Positions 34,376 to 42,676 of a stretch of DNA of 56,707 nt are shown here, in pieces. A program made the position numbers and the translations under genes. Under the pieces are notes generated by a model. It saw only the letters and a list, made by a program, of their open reading frames with translations, was not told where the DNA came from and searched no databases. This DNA comes from Pedobacter borealis DSM 19626 (GTDB lineage Bacteria; Bacteroidota; Bacteroidia; Sphingobacteriales; Sphingobacteriaceae): contig NZ_JAUG01000021.1 in NCBI RefSeq assembly GCF_000708285.2, forward strand, positions 1 to 56,707, in the 5' to 3' direction. How positions within the stretch are numbered: the first letter of the stretch is position 1; the number at the start of each line of letters is the position of its first letter.

Positions 34376-34986
34376 CCGGTTCTAAAAGGCATTATTTCGT
34401 TGACTTAAAACGCGCGGATAACAATAGCAGATACATACAGCTCACCCGTAGCGAACAACAGGAAGATGGCAGCTATAAGCGGTGGCCATTTGTGGTATTC
34501 GAAGATCATTTACCTGATTTTATTAATGCCATGGCTTCGTTGTTTCAGGCGGCCGCATTTCATGACCGAGGTTATCAAACGGTACAGGATATGGCGGAGG
34601 AATATAAAGCGGCCAAAGGTATTAAAGCAATGCCGGAGTACACAAGGCCAAGGGAAAAGCTATTCGCAAAGGGTGGCACTAAACTTAGAACTGAAGAATT
34701 ACTGGCAATTTTGTTGGGTTCGGGCACTCCCGGAGAATCTGCCGTGGAGTTGGGTAAGCGAATATTTGATGGTCATGGTGGCCGGGCCCATTTACTTAAA
34801 ACTTGTAGTTTTTCTTCGTTGTGCAAATTTAAGGGTATGGGTATTGCCAAGGCTAGCGCCGTATTGGCGGCTATTGAACTTGCGCGTAGGATATATATGC
34901 CCGCTCCAGAGTCTAAGACGGTTTACCTGGTGAAAAAACCGGGGGATACGGGTGATGAGCCTGCGTATTTTTTTGATCGAAATTGA
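33991..34986 (+). CDS. Chimeric ORF: IstB N-terminus fused to DUF3276 and RadC N-terminal domains
   Basis: Residues 1-125 are IstB (MKQLRLFGMYDAFRTNLE, Walker A GSTGTGKSY at 105-113) but Walker B and the rest are absent. Residues about 130-190 match the DUF3276/PUR-alpha-like pattern (GSKRHYFVDLKRADNNSRYI, KRWPFVVFEDHLPDF). Residues 214-302 are the RadC N-terminal UPF0758 domain (MPEYTRPREKLFAKGG, ELLAILLGSGTPGESA, FKGMGIAKASAVLAAIELAR); the MPN/JAB domain is missing. The reading frame is open across the junction, so a fusion protein may be made. It likely arose by IS insertion followed by deletion. Confidence 0.85.
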   Translation: MNNETLEKMKQLRLFGMYDAFRTNLESSVKESLTTDQFISVLVASEWDDRRNRSVERTIRAAAFRYKASLEHIDYSIERGLDRNQVHRLAALDFIKEHKDLFITGSTGTGKSYLATALGYILASEFFSAGSKRHYFVDLKRADNNSRYIQLTRSEQQEDGSYKRWPFVVFEDHLPDFINAMASLFQAAAFHDRGYQTVQDMAEEYKAAKGIKAMPEYTRPREKLFAKGGTKLRTEELLAILLGSGTPGESAVELGKRIFDGHGGRAHLLKTCSFSSLCKFKGMGIAKASAVLAAIELARRIYMPAPESKTVYLVKKPGDTGDEPAYFFDRN

Positions 34987-35389
34987 GTTTGGGGCGAGTT
35001 AGATGGTAGCGCAGCTGCAGCCGCTTTGCTCATACTTCCCTTCAGCCGCTTCGGTGCATTTAGCAAGACCGTCTACCGCGTTGCTCGGACGGACTTGCTT
35101 TCCCTTGTTTAACATTCTGTTTTCTTCTGATAAGATTGGTAAGGGCTGATTTTGGCTGTTTGCGCAACAAAGATCTGATTGGCATTGATTACCTAGTCAA
35201 GGCGGCTCCGCTTTGCTGCGCTTGTTTTGAAAAAATAATCTTCCCTGTTCGCTTCGCTCCCGAGGTATTTTTTTTCCAAAAGCCTTGCCTGTAATCTCTG
35301 CCCAACAGGTGCGGGTGCTTAACAAAAAGCCAGGAATGGCTCCTGCCGAAAGGTAGTAAGCAGGGTTCACAAATTTAATTTATCAAAAA
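34987..35389. other. Non-coding 400-bp region with hairpins
   Basis: No convincing coding frame. GC-rich patches alternate with T-runs: a G/C-rich segment at about 35015-35100, GAGCGAAGCG-like repeats near 35200-35260, and a leader next to the following start with CCTGCC and GCAGG arms (about 35341-35364). The layout could suit an RNA gene, an origin of transfer or a long 5' leader of the 35390 gene. I cannot choose between these from sequence. Confidence 0.4.
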
Positions 35390-35911
35390 ATGGAAACTAA
35401 AGTTAATCAAAACGGCCAAGCAAGTGTAAACGGTACAAAGGCAGACAAAACCCCAAAGTTTGTAGCAGGTAACCCTGTAAATGTGGAAACTAAAAAAGTA
35501 GAGGCTAAAAATCAGCCTGAACCGCCTAAGTCCGAAGAAAGTAAACCGAACGGCAATGATGGGGCATCAAAGGTTGAATTAAAAGAACAGTTGGCACAGC
35601 AAAAACCTGTATTGAATTTGGACGAGACTTTAAAACTGGTTGCGGAGTTGAGCAAAAGAACTGCTTTGCGTGATCGCTATAAAGGTTATATGGATTCGCT
35701 TGCAGGCTTCGAGGACAGCCAAAAAGAGAATTTGGATGAATTGGAGGACGAAACGGCATTTCAGTTTTGTGAGCTGGTAATTACTGATAATAAAGGCAAC
35801 AGGTTTAGTACAAAAAGCCCTTCGGTTATTAAAGGAACGGTGGTTTTTATCAGTGGCCGTTTTGCCGAGCGTCTTGCAGAAGTGGAGGCAGGAATTGTTT
35901 TGCCTGCTTAA
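35390..35911 (+). CDS. Mobile-element protein of unknown function (173 aa)
   Basis: The N-terminal 70 residues are polar and disordered (Lys/Glu/Pro/Asn-rich). The C-terminal half is helical then beta (LDETLKLVAELSKRTALRDR, AFQFCELVITDNKGNRFST, GTVVFISGRFAERLAEVEAG). Similar small genes occur on Bacteroidota conjugative elements and plasmids, but I cannot name the family. It is followed by a terminator. Confidence 0.75.
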   Translation: METKVNQNGQASVNGTKADKTPKFVAGNPVNVETKKVEAKNQPEPPKSEESKPNGNDGASKVELKEQLAQQKPVLNLDETLKLVAELSKRTALRDRYKGYMDSLAGFEDSQKENLDELEDETAFQFCELVITDNKGNRFSTKSPSVIKGTVVFISGRFAERLAEVEAGIVLPA

Positions 35912-35917
35912 ATCTCT

Positions 35918-35948
35918 AAGCCTCTCGAGGTTTTCGGGAGGCTTTTTA
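35918..35948 (+). terminator. Intrinsic terminator
   Basis: AGCCTC (35919-35924) pairs with GAGGCT (35938-35943), extended inward by CGA/TCG, followed by a T-run. It lies 7 bases after the 35390-35911 stop. Confidence 0.8.
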
Positions 35949-35969
35949 TTCATCTTAAAATCAACAGTT

Positions 35970-36107
35970 ATGTTAGATGCATTCAAAGAATTTTTAGACG
36001 CTATGTTTTGGGAGGGTTACGCAGATCAGTTCGAGGACGATAATCCGACCGCTTTTTATAGTCAATACAAAGAGTTTAGGGTAAATCATGGAGGGCTTCC
36101 GTTATGA
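35970..36107 (+). CDS. Small mobile-element protein (45 aa)
   Basis: Starts at MLDAFKEFLDAMFWEGYADQ; the longer upstream frame would include the terminator and the end of the previous gene. The protein is acidic and aromatic (FEDDNPTAFYSQYKEF). No family recognised. It overlaps the next gene by 4 bases, which supports translation. Confidence 0.6.
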   Translation: MLDAFKEFLDAMFWEGYADQFEDDNPTAFYSQYKEFRVNHGGLPL

Positions 36108-36331
36108 AATACGAAACTGTTTTTATTATGGTGCGTGTAATGGTTCATTCTGACCACGCCCATACCCGCGATACGGTTAGGGAACTGGAAAACCAATCTA
36201 GTTTACTTCTTACCGATACGGCAAATATCAATGTACTGGAAACTGAAATACTGGTTTCTAGGATCGCAAACACTAAAGTACATCGGTTTACAAAGCCAAA
36301 CCAAATGGCAGCGATGGAGGGTGACAAGTAA
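36104..36331 (+). CDS. Small mobile-element protein (75 aa)
   Basis: Soluble protein with TVFIMVRVMVHSDHAHTRDT and a mixed helix/strand pattern; not recognised. Four-base overlap with the previous gene and one-base overlap (TAATG) with the J-domain gene place it in a tight operon. Confidence 0.65.
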   Translation: MKYETVFIMVRVMVHSDHAHTRDTVRELENQSSLLLTDTANINVLETEILVSRIANTKVHRFTKPNQMAAMEGDK

Positions 36332-36819
36332 TGAGGTGGTTTGCAGAATGCAGGACGCTTGACGAGGTTAAAGCGCTGTATAAAAAATTAGCAAAACAGT
36401 ATCACCCCGATTTAGGCGGTGATACTGAAACCATGCAGACCATTAATAAAGAATATGCTTTTGCATCTGCAAGGGCTATCAAGGGCGGAAACTTGAGCGA
36501 GGAAGAAACCGAAAACGAAATCCGGTTTTCGGAGGAATACCGCAGGGCTTTAGAACAGATCATTCATTTAGAGGGGATCACGGTTGAACTGGTCGGCTAC
36601 TGGATTTGGGTAACGGGTAACACGATTGCGGTTAAATCAGAGCTGAAAAATGCAGGGTTCTTTTTTGCCTATAAAAAACTGGCTTGGTACTTCCGTACAG
36701 GTGAATATAAGGTAAGCAAGGGCAGTAAAAAGAGTTTGGATGAAATCAAAGTGAAATACGGTAGTGAGGTGCTGAACGGTGGTAAAAACTATAGTAAAAG
36801 GAATTATTTACCACATTAA
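36331..36819 (+). CDS. J-domain (DnaJ-like) protein
   Basis: 162 residues with an N-terminal J domain: TLDEVKALYKKLAKQYHPDL with the HPD tripeptide, then GGDTETMQTINKEYAFA. J-domain proteins stimulate Hsp70. The C-terminal 90 residues (GITVELVGYWIWVTGNTIAV, FFFAYKKLAWYFRTGEYK) lack the DnaJ zinc and substrate domains. Such short J proteins are common on mobile elements and plasmids. Confidence 0.85.
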   Translation: MRWFAECRTLDEVKALYKKLAKQYHPDLGGDTETMQTINKEYAFASARAIKGGNLSEEETENEIRFSEEYRRALEQIIHLEGITVELVGYWIWVTGNTIAVKSELKNAGFFFAYKKLAWYFRTGEYKVSKGSKKSLDEIKVKYGSEVLNGGKNYSKRNYLPH

Positions 36820-36855
36820 AACGGAGGCGCCACCGTACAAAGGGCGCAATCTTAT

Positions 36856-37299
36856 ATGAAAACACTAAATCAAAATAGCACAGAAATATTTTGCCAATTG
36901 ATCGAAAGGATGCAAGGCAAAGATCATTTACGAATTGAAAATATCCCCTTTATGGCGCTGAGCATTGAAAAACTTACCCATGGGGTAAAATTAGGGGATC
37001 TTAACGAGGGTACAATATATAGCTTAGCCCATTATTACACTTCTAATGGTGATCTCATGAGCGATCCTGAAATGCGCTTTACTGTGGCAACTGATGAAAA
37101 CAGTCTGCACAGTAGTCAGAACCTGAAAATCATCCCCTGCTCCTTTGAGCAGTCCGATCTGGGAATGTATGAAGAAAGTATCATTTTCGGTGATCAACAG
37201 CATACTGAATATAACGCTGATCTGCAGGCGGAACATGTTGAATTTGCTGAGGTTTGGTTAAATAATATCAGGGATCAAAAGTATTTAGATCAGTTATGA
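36856..37299 (+). CDS. Mobile-element protein of unknown function (147 aa)
   Basis: Soluble acidic protein with HYYTSNGDLMSDPEMRF and a C-terminal VEFAEVWLNNIRDQKYLD. I do not recognise the family. It overlaps the next gene by 4 bases, and both belong to the small-gene operon that starts near 35390. Confidence 0.7.
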   Translation: MKTLNQNSTEIFCQLIERMQGKDHLRIENIPFMALSIEKLTHGVKLGDLNEGTIYSLAHYYTSNGDLMSDPEMRFTVATDENSLHSSQNLKIIPCSFEQSDLGMYEESIIFGDQQHTEYNADLQAEHVEFAEVWLNNIRDQKYLDQL

Positions 37300-37667
37300 A
37301 ATCACTTAGCACTCTTTCAGGCTCGGAAAAAGCAAGGCTTTTACACGAGTTGTTCCCTAGTGAAATGCCCATGCTATTAGAGGATATCAAGATGTTCTGC
37401 GAAAACTTCAAGCACAATAAAGAGGTCTACCGCAGTCAGTGGGGTGAAGGTTTTATGTCCTTTGATTATTGGCAGACCCTTTCCGAGGAAACGGCAGCGA
37501 TATTAAAAAAACATACTTATAACATGGTTAAAAGTAGCAGAATGTTTTCTGACCAGCTATATTTTACCTACACTTCGCTTTTTGTGACGGACCGGATTAT
37601 CAAGTACGCCGAACATCGGAGTAGGGATGAAAAATTTAAGCTGATTGTCCAAGTTCTTTTCACCTAG
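37296..37667 (+). CDS. Mobile-element protein of unknown function (123 aa)
   Basis: Small helical protein (GSEKARLLHELFPSEMPML, LSEETAAILKKHTYNMV). No family recognised. Ends the small-gene operon 6 bases before a very strong terminator. Confidence 0.7.
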   Translation: MKSLSTLSGSEKARLLHELFPSEMPMLLEDIKMFCENFKHNKEVYRSQWGEGFMSFDYWQTLSEETAAILKKHTYNMVKSSRMFSDQLYFTYTSLFVTDRIIKYAEHRSRDEKFKLIVQVLFT

Positions 37668-37673
37668 CTTTCA

Positions 37674-37697
37674 GGGGGGCAGTTTGCCCCCCTTTTT
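37674..37697 (+). terminator. Intrinsic terminator
   Basis: Perfect 7-bp arms GGGGGGC (37674-37680) and GCCCCCC (37686-37692), loop AGTTT, then TTTTT. Ends the small-gene operon. Confidence 0.9.
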
Positions 37698-37942
37698 ATC
37701 ATAGGCTGATAAGTATCAAAAATCTGCACGCCGCCCTTACGGGCATGAGGTTTTGACTATCTTTTAAAGTGAGATCCAGTGTATATTCTACCCTGTTTGG
37801 TTTGGATATTCAACTTCGCAAAAATTGATCCTGACCTCGTTTTTTTTTCAAATTGGCGAAGTACCTACTTGTATCACGCTCTATACTCAAATTGACTCCA
37901 TCATACATAGAAACTTTTTACCTAAGAAGAAATACAGAAACT

Positions 37943-39073
37943 TTATTGAGATTTTTCAATTTTTGCATTCTTGGTTACTTCGTTACCCAAAGCAGCTTCA
38001 ATTATATTTTCATCTGGTAATGCTTGCCAGTCTTCAAAAGATTCACTTTCAGCGTTAAAGGAATTAGCTACTATAGGCTTCCTACTCATCTCTATGGAAT
38101 CTCCTAGCAGGTGTTCTTTCTCCAAAACAACTTTTAACAAAGCTGATATTGCAGAAAATAATTTCCATGCTGTTTCTTCACTGACAGCTTTGCCTTCGTG
38201 AACTAATTTATTTCTATCGCGCCGTGCTTTGAAAAGATCAGATAAAATTTCTTCTGAAATAATTTTGGCTTGAAATAACATTTCCTGTTTTATAGTGGCG
38301 CTCCAAGTCCTGTTGTCATCTTTCATTGAATTTTTCCGTCCAGGAATATCATTATCTGGATGAAAGGATTCACTTTTCAACAATTTGTTATACCATAGAT
38401 AATCAATCAACTGTTCCGCTGTAATCCAAAGATTGGATAATACCCCATCCCAATTGTAATGTTTCAGTTCAGTAATACCTACATTCAGAAATTTCGCGGA
38501 AAGATTGGGTATTTTAGATAAGTCCTTGTCCCCGAGATTCAAAATTGCGTGGAACTCACTCACTTTCAGTATTCTAGGAATATCTAGGTAAACACTATCC
38601 GATTGGCTTCCTAAGCCCCAGCGGTTTTTAGAATGAAGCTGGGCGGTCGCTGACTTGCCCATTTCGTAAGTATATATGCTCCATTTTTCTTCAAGCCTAC
38701 CGTGCAAAACATCCTTGTGATCGACGTAACCTACAAAAAAGCCATTCAGGTTAAATTTTAAAAAAATTTGATTGAAGTATTCCACGGCATTTTCTTTTTG
38801 TAGAAAACGGCCACGCATAGGTAACGCTATAGTTCCATCGTAACACACAAGTCCGTCCAATCCGGAGTTATCACACTTAATTTTAGAAACTACACGTAAC
38901 AGTTTGGAATAGTTGTAACTCACTTTATTTATCTCATCAATCTCTAATTTCCAAGGCTTTTCATCATCGGGAACTATGAAAACATAAGGGTGCATATATG
39001 CTATCCAACATGGGTTATTTCGTTCTCCTTCAGATGCGTGTATGATGATATCATCTGTAGTTTTTAGAAGCAT
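37943..39073 (-). CDS. Putative HEPN-domain protein, possible defence gene (376 aa)
   Basis: The N-terminal 200 residues look like a beta-rich domain (WIAYMHPYVFIVPDDEKPW, GLVCYDGTIALPMRGRF) that I do not recognise. The C-terminal region (about 210-320) is helical and contains FKARRDRNKLVHEGKAVSEE with an R-x4-H motif (Arg287, His292), the RNase signature of HEPN domains. The overall layout recalls ApeA-like proteins, which act against phages, but homology was not tested. It is a single minus-strand gene between plus-strand element genes and the integrase, a position often used for cargo. Confidence 0.7.
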   Translation of the reverse strand: MLLKTTDDIIIHASEGERNNPCWIAYMHPYVFIVPDDEKPWKLEIDEINKVSYNYSKLLRVVSKIKCDNSGLDGLVCYDGTIALPMRGRFLQKENAVEYFNQIFLKFNLNGFFVGYVDHKDVLHGRLEEKWSIYTYEMGKSATAQLHSKNRWGLGSQSDSVYLDIPRILKVSEFHAILNLGDKDLSKIPNLSAKFLNVGITELKHYNWDGVLSNLWITAEQLIDYLWYNKLLKSESFHPDNDIPGRKNSMKDDNRTWSATIKQEMLFQAKIISEEILSDLFKARRDRNKLVHEGKAVSEETAWKLFSAISALLKVVLEKEHLLGDSIEMSRKPIVANSFNAESESFEDWQALPDENIIEAALGNEVTKNAKIEKSQ

Positions 39074-39177
39074 TTTAGAGATGGGTATAAATTACCAATA
39101 AATTTTAATAAAAAGGTACTCCCCAAAGCTCCCCTGAAGTTTATCAATCATATTCTTTCATCATTGCATTTCATAAC

Positions 39178-39372
39178 ATGCCTATGATCAAAGTCATTCC
39201 ACAGAAACGAACCATAACTCCTGAGCGGGCAGTTAGAGTATTGGCCAAATATGGTCAAAAAATTACGCTTGCGGAGGCAAGAATCATCTTGGATTTCATG
39301 TACAATTTCGCTATATTATCAGCTAATCAAGTACTTAAAGACGACAGAATGAAAGAGGTATGGAAAAAATAG
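39178..39372 (+). CDS. Small protein overlapping the recombinase start (64 aa)
   Basis: Basic helical protein (KRTITPERAVRVLAKYGQKI, LAEARIILDFMYNFAIL). Genes of this kind precede recombinases on Bacteroidota elements. It overlaps the recombinase by 13 bases, so it may be translated with it and help control excision. That role is inference. Confidence 0.7.
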   Translation: MPMIKVIPQKRTITPERAVRVLAKYGQKITLAEARIILDFMYNFAILSANQVLKDDRMKEVWKK

Positions 39373-41030
39373 AAATTAACGGAATCCGAGTACGTGACAG
39401 GAGGACCCACAAGCTCGAGCAGAAAAAAAATGTAGGTGAGGATAAAATTGACACCCGAAAGGTAGCTTTTTTGTACATCAGGGTAAGTACTGATGAACAA
39501 GCAGACAGGGGATATTCGCAGCGAGATCAGGATCAACGTTTGCAGGAATATTGCGAACGTCAGAACATTAAGGTCGGAAGGGTGATCTATGAAGATTTTT
39601 CTGCTAAGACTTTTAAGCGTAGACCGGAATGGTCGAAGATGCTGCTCGAGCTTAAAAAGACCAGAGGCCGCATTTGTGATCTGATACTGTTTACGAAGTG
39701 GGATCGTTTTAGCCGGAATGCAGCCAATGCCTATGAGATGATCGATATTCTTGAAACGCTAAACATTACTCCTAATGCAATTGATCAGTACCTAGACTTA
39801 AAAATACCAGAAAGCAGGATCATGCTGGCTGTTTATATTGCTCAAGCGGAAGCGGACAACCTAAGACGAGGTTTAAATGTGGTGGCCGGTATGAGACGAG
39901 GAAAAAGTGAAGGCCGCTGGATGGGAAAAGCGCCCGCAGGATACATCAACAGGATCAAAGATAAGGTAAAGTATATCGAGCCATTGGAACCTGAAGCCAG
40001 TCACCTTAGATGGGCTTTTGAAACTTTAGCTACAGGCGCATTCAATGCGCAGGCAGTTTGGAGGTTTGCAAAGGCAAGAGGTCTAAAGTGTTCCAGGGTT
40101 ACTTTTACTGAAAATATCCGAAACCCTATTTACTGTGGTAAAATCGTGGTTCCCCCTGATGAACATAATGAGTCATATCTGGTTGATGGTAAACACGAAC
40201 CTATCATTAGTGAAAAACTGTTCTGGGATGTCCAGGATTTGCTGAATGGAAGACGGAAACCTGCGAGGGTGAATACCCAACCTCCAAAACATTTCCCCTT
40301 ACGCGGCTTTATTTTATGTCCTAACTGCAATAAATTACTGACTGGCAGTGGCTCGAAAGGGCGTACCGGGGAACACTACTATTATTATCACTGCCGTACT
40401 CCGTGCAGGGGAAGATATCTTGCAGCAGATGTGAATAAGCGTTTTGAAATCGAAATTAGAAAGTTTGTTCCAAAGCCTGGAATAGCTGAGCTGTTTAAAG
40501 AAATTGTTTGTGACGTAACCCATGACGATTCCAAACACTTCGAGGAAAAGAAGAGCTTTTTGGTTACTGAAATTTCCGCACAAAATAATGTAATCACAAA
40601 AATCCGTGCTATGCTATTATCAGATGATATCACTACTGATGATTATAAAATTATGAAAACACAATGTGAGCAGAAGATTATAAGACTGGAAGCAGAGCTT
40701 GAAACGTTGAAAAAAGATCAGGCGGTAAAAACGGATTTCAGTGATTTTGTTGATGAGGCTCTGATTAGGCTTCAAAACCTGCTTGAACTATATCAGAACG
40801 GCGATATTGAGCAAAAACGCTTTATCATTGGTTCGATCTATCCGGAAAAATGGCGAATTTTTGAAAACGATTGTCGAAACACCCAAATCAACTCTGCGGC
40901 GCTTTTTATCTATCAGATTAACAGGGTTTTAGGAAATAAAAAAGCCGGAGTTAGAACTAAAATTAGAACTAAATCCGGCTCGGTACCCAGCGCCGGAGTC
41001 GAACCGGCACGGTTTCCCACAGGTGTTTGA
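39360..41030 (+). CDS. Large serine recombinase (integrase)
   Basis: 556 residues. Resolvase domain: FLYIRVSTDEQADRGYSQRD with catalytic Ser43, then LFTKWDRFSRNAANAYEMI and AQAEADNLRRGLNVVAGMRR. A recombinase domain (APAGYINRIKDKV, FNAQAVWRFAKARGLKCSRV) and zinc ribbon (LCPNCNKLLTGSGS, HCRTPCRGRY) follow, then a coiled coil (IIRLEAELETLKKD). The last residues (SVPSAGVEPARFPTGV) are read across the tRNA terminator and the antisense of tRNA-Leu. It probably inserts the element into this tRNA gene; the crossover site is likely here. Confidence 0.93.
   Translation: MEKIEINGIRVRDRRTHKLEQKKNVGEDKIDTRKVAFLYIRVSTDEQADRGYSQRDQDQRLQEYCERQNIKVGRVIYEDFSAKTFKRRPEWSKMLLELKKTRGRICDLILFTKWDRFSRNAANAYEMIDILETLNITPNAIDQYLDLKIPESRIMLAVYIAQAEADNLRRGLNVVAGMRRGKSEGRWMGKAPAGYINRIKDKVKYIEPLEPEASHLRWAFETLATGAFNAQAVWRFAKARGLKCSRVTFTENIRNPIYCGKIVVPPDEHNESYLVDGKHEPIISEKLFWDVQDLLNGRRKPARVNTQPPKHFPLRGFILCPNCNKLLTGSGSKGRTGEHYYYYHCRTPCRGRYLAADVNKRFEIEIRKFVPKPGIAELFKEIVCDVTHDDSKHFEEKKSFLVTEISAQNNVITKIRAMLLSDDITTDDYKIMKTQCEQKIIRLEAELETLKKDQAVKTDFSDFVDEALIRLQNLLELYQNGDIEQKRFIIGSIYPEKWRIFENDCRNTQINSAALFIYQINRVLGNKKAGVRTKIRTKSGSVPSAGVEPARFPTGV
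40943..40980 (-). terminator. Terminator of tRNA-Leu, inside the recombinase reading frame
   Basis: AGCCGGA (40943-40949) pairs with TCCGGCT (40974-40980); on the minus strand it starts 3 bases after the tRNA 3' end and is followed by a TTTTTT tract. The loop holds an 11-base direct repeat (TTAGAACTAAA twice, 40951-40961 and 40963-40973), which encodes the repeated RTK in the recombinase tail. Confidence 0.85.
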
Positions 41031-41063
41031 GACCAGCGCGTCTACCAATTCCGCCAGCTGGGC
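40984..41063 (-). tRNA. tRNA-Leu (anticodon CAA)
   Basis: Acceptor stem GCCCAGC/GCTGGGT with discriminator A at 40984; D-arm GCGGAATTGGTAGACGC; anticodon loop CTCAAAC gives CAA; T-arm GCCGG TTCGACT CCGGC. Short variable arm (TGGGAAACCGT), total about 80 bases. CCA is not fully encoded (ACCG follows). The anticodon stem CTGGT/ACCTG has one T-T mismatch (28-42), possibly an effect of element insertion. It overlaps the recombinase 3' end on the other strand. Confidence 0.93.
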
Positions 41064-41132
41064 ATTTGCTTATTCAGCGGGATGCAAATGTATAAATTAA
41101 GCTCTTAATTCGCAAATTTTATTTACTTCTTT

Positions 41133-42332
41133 TTATGTCTGATCTGATTTACTAAAACCTTCGTCTTTTAACAGATTATCTAATAACAACTGGTTCAATT
41201 GTTTAACTTCTTTTTTACTCATTTTCATATCCATTGGCAGATAAACTAAATTTTGAAGTATTAGCTCATTTGAGGTTTTTGGCGGCAAACCCGTGAAACC
41301 TATCTTAACTAAACTGGAGGCTTTTGACGTTGCATCGAATCCTTTTTCTCTTAATTTATCGATTAACAGTGATGGATTAGCCGCTACTATCGGAATTACC
41401 CAGTGTGTATGCCTTAAGTTTGCAGCACCAATAATATTTCGCGAATCAACATTCAATAATAATTCGTTTGCCAGTAGCTTTCTCTTATGAATACGAGATT
41501 GATCAAAATCACTCACTCTATGCTGCAACATACATAAATTAGCATAACATGGCCTGTATTTGATTTTCTCCATTACATCTTCACCGGGAAAACCTCTTGT
41601 AAAACCAGTAATAAGCGTATCGAAGTCTTTGCCAAATTGCTTGCAAAGCCAATAAGCTATGGTAAATGGCCATCTAGCGACAAGAATGTTAATCAGGGTA
41701 GCATTAATTATTTTTTTGAAGTATCGATCGCCTTTTTGCACCGGCAGCCTATTGTTCAATATTTTTACCGCAGCCAGTAATTGCTCGTTTCTAATATGAA
41801 GTATCGCACCACTTAAGGCTGTATTTGTCTTAATTAGTCCAAAACTGAACAATACCACGTCCGATTTTAAATCACCTTTATAAATTCCATCATAAGCTTG
41901 TGCACAATCTTCTATTACGGTCAGATTATTCAATTTGGCTATATTAAGCAGTGCTTCGGTATCCATTATGGCACCAAATAAATGGGTAATGAGCAGCAGC
42001 TTTGTTTTGGGTGTAATAGCTGCCCCTATCTGTCCGGCCGATATGCCTAGTGTATTTTTATCTATAGTTAAGGGTACAACTTTTAAATGATAGGCAGCGA
42101 TGATTGCAAACATATCCGGGATGTTAATATCTGCAACCAGTATTTCATCACCAGGTTCAAGATTTAGTGCTTCTAATACGAGATGTAAACCTGTACGAAC
42201 AGAAAGACAGGGCAACTGCCCTTCAGGGAACCGGGGCTGTTCTTTTTTAAAGCCGCAAGCACTACCAATACAGTATAAAGCACACTTAAAAAGTTCGGTA
42301 AAACGGATATCTAACCTACCTCTGGCGATCAT
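41133..42332 (-). CDS. DegT/DnrJ/EryC1/StrS-family aminotransferase
   Basis: PLP-dependent sugar aminotransferase family. Visible features: substrate region LSVRTGLHLVLEALNLEPGD, ADINIPDMFAIIAAYHLKV, the Asp of IEDCAQAYDGIYKG, and the PLP-lysine region SFGLIKTNTALSGAIL. 399 residues is normal. It directly follows the tRNA-Leu and begins the chromosomal backbone. The substrate is unknown. Confidence 0.88.
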   Translation of the reverse strand: MIARGRLDIRFTELFKCALYCIGSACGFKKEQPRFPEGQLPCLSVRTGLHLVLEALNLEPGDEILVADINIPDMFAIIAAYHLKVVPLTIDKNTLGISAGQIGAAITPKTKLLLITHLFGAIMDTEALLNIAKLNNLTVIEDCAQAYDGIYKGDLKSDVVLFSFGLIKTNTALSGAILHIRNEQLLAAVKILNNRLPVQKGDRYFKKIINATLINILVARWPFTIAYWLCKQFGKDFDTLITGFTRGFPGEDVMEKIKYRPCYANLCMLQHRVSDFDQSRIHKRKLLANELLLNVDSRNIIGAANLRHTHWVIPIVAANPSLLIDKLREKGFDATSKASSLVKIGFTGLPPKTSNELILQNLVYLPMDMKMSKKEVKQLNQLLLDNLLKDEGFSKSDQT

Positions 42333-42379
42333 TTGTTAAGCGCATATAACACAAAGGTAAGTAATTTGTGTAATGGCAA

Positions 42380-42676
42380 TTAATTTAGCGTTCTTTCATC
42401 TTTTAATTTGCGATCAACCACAAAGGGCATAAATGGCAAAAGTGATGCTAAAAAGATCAAAACGGCTTTACCAAATTTCCATTTTTGCTCTTGCCAAGCT
42501 AAAACTAAGGTGGCTGCATATAAAACAAATAATAATCCGTGTGCCCATCCAGTATATTTTACATACAAAGGAAGATCTGCAAAATATTTTAAAGGCATGG
42601 CTACAAATAATAAAAGCAGATAAGATATGCCTTCTGCCACGGCCACTTTGCGAAAAATTGAAAGAGAACTATTCAT
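42380..42676 (-). CDS. DUF3817 membrane protein
   Basis: 98 residues from MNSSLSIFRKVAVAEGISYL. Three hydrophobic helices, with the family motifs AEGISYLLLLFVAMPLKY and YTGWAHGLLFVLYAATLVL. The upstream ATG at 42724 would add 16 residues without family support. Function unknown. Confidence 0.88.
   Translation of the reverse strand: MNSSLSIFRKVAVAEGISYLLLLFVAMPLKYFADLPLYVKYTGWAHGLLFVLYAATLVLAWQEQKWKFGKAVLIFLASLLPFMPFVVDRKLKDERTLN

Noticed and set aside
37780..37900. Possible IS21 terminal-repeat remnant (AAATTG motifs with a TTCGC context)
   Set aside because: Only short partial matches to the left end at 32232; too weak to call.
1..41063. Left attachment site as a copy of the tRNA-Leu 3' end
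   Set aside because: No second copy of the tRNA end was recognised. Serine integrases can use a very short core, so absence is not evidence against insertion, but no boundary can be given.
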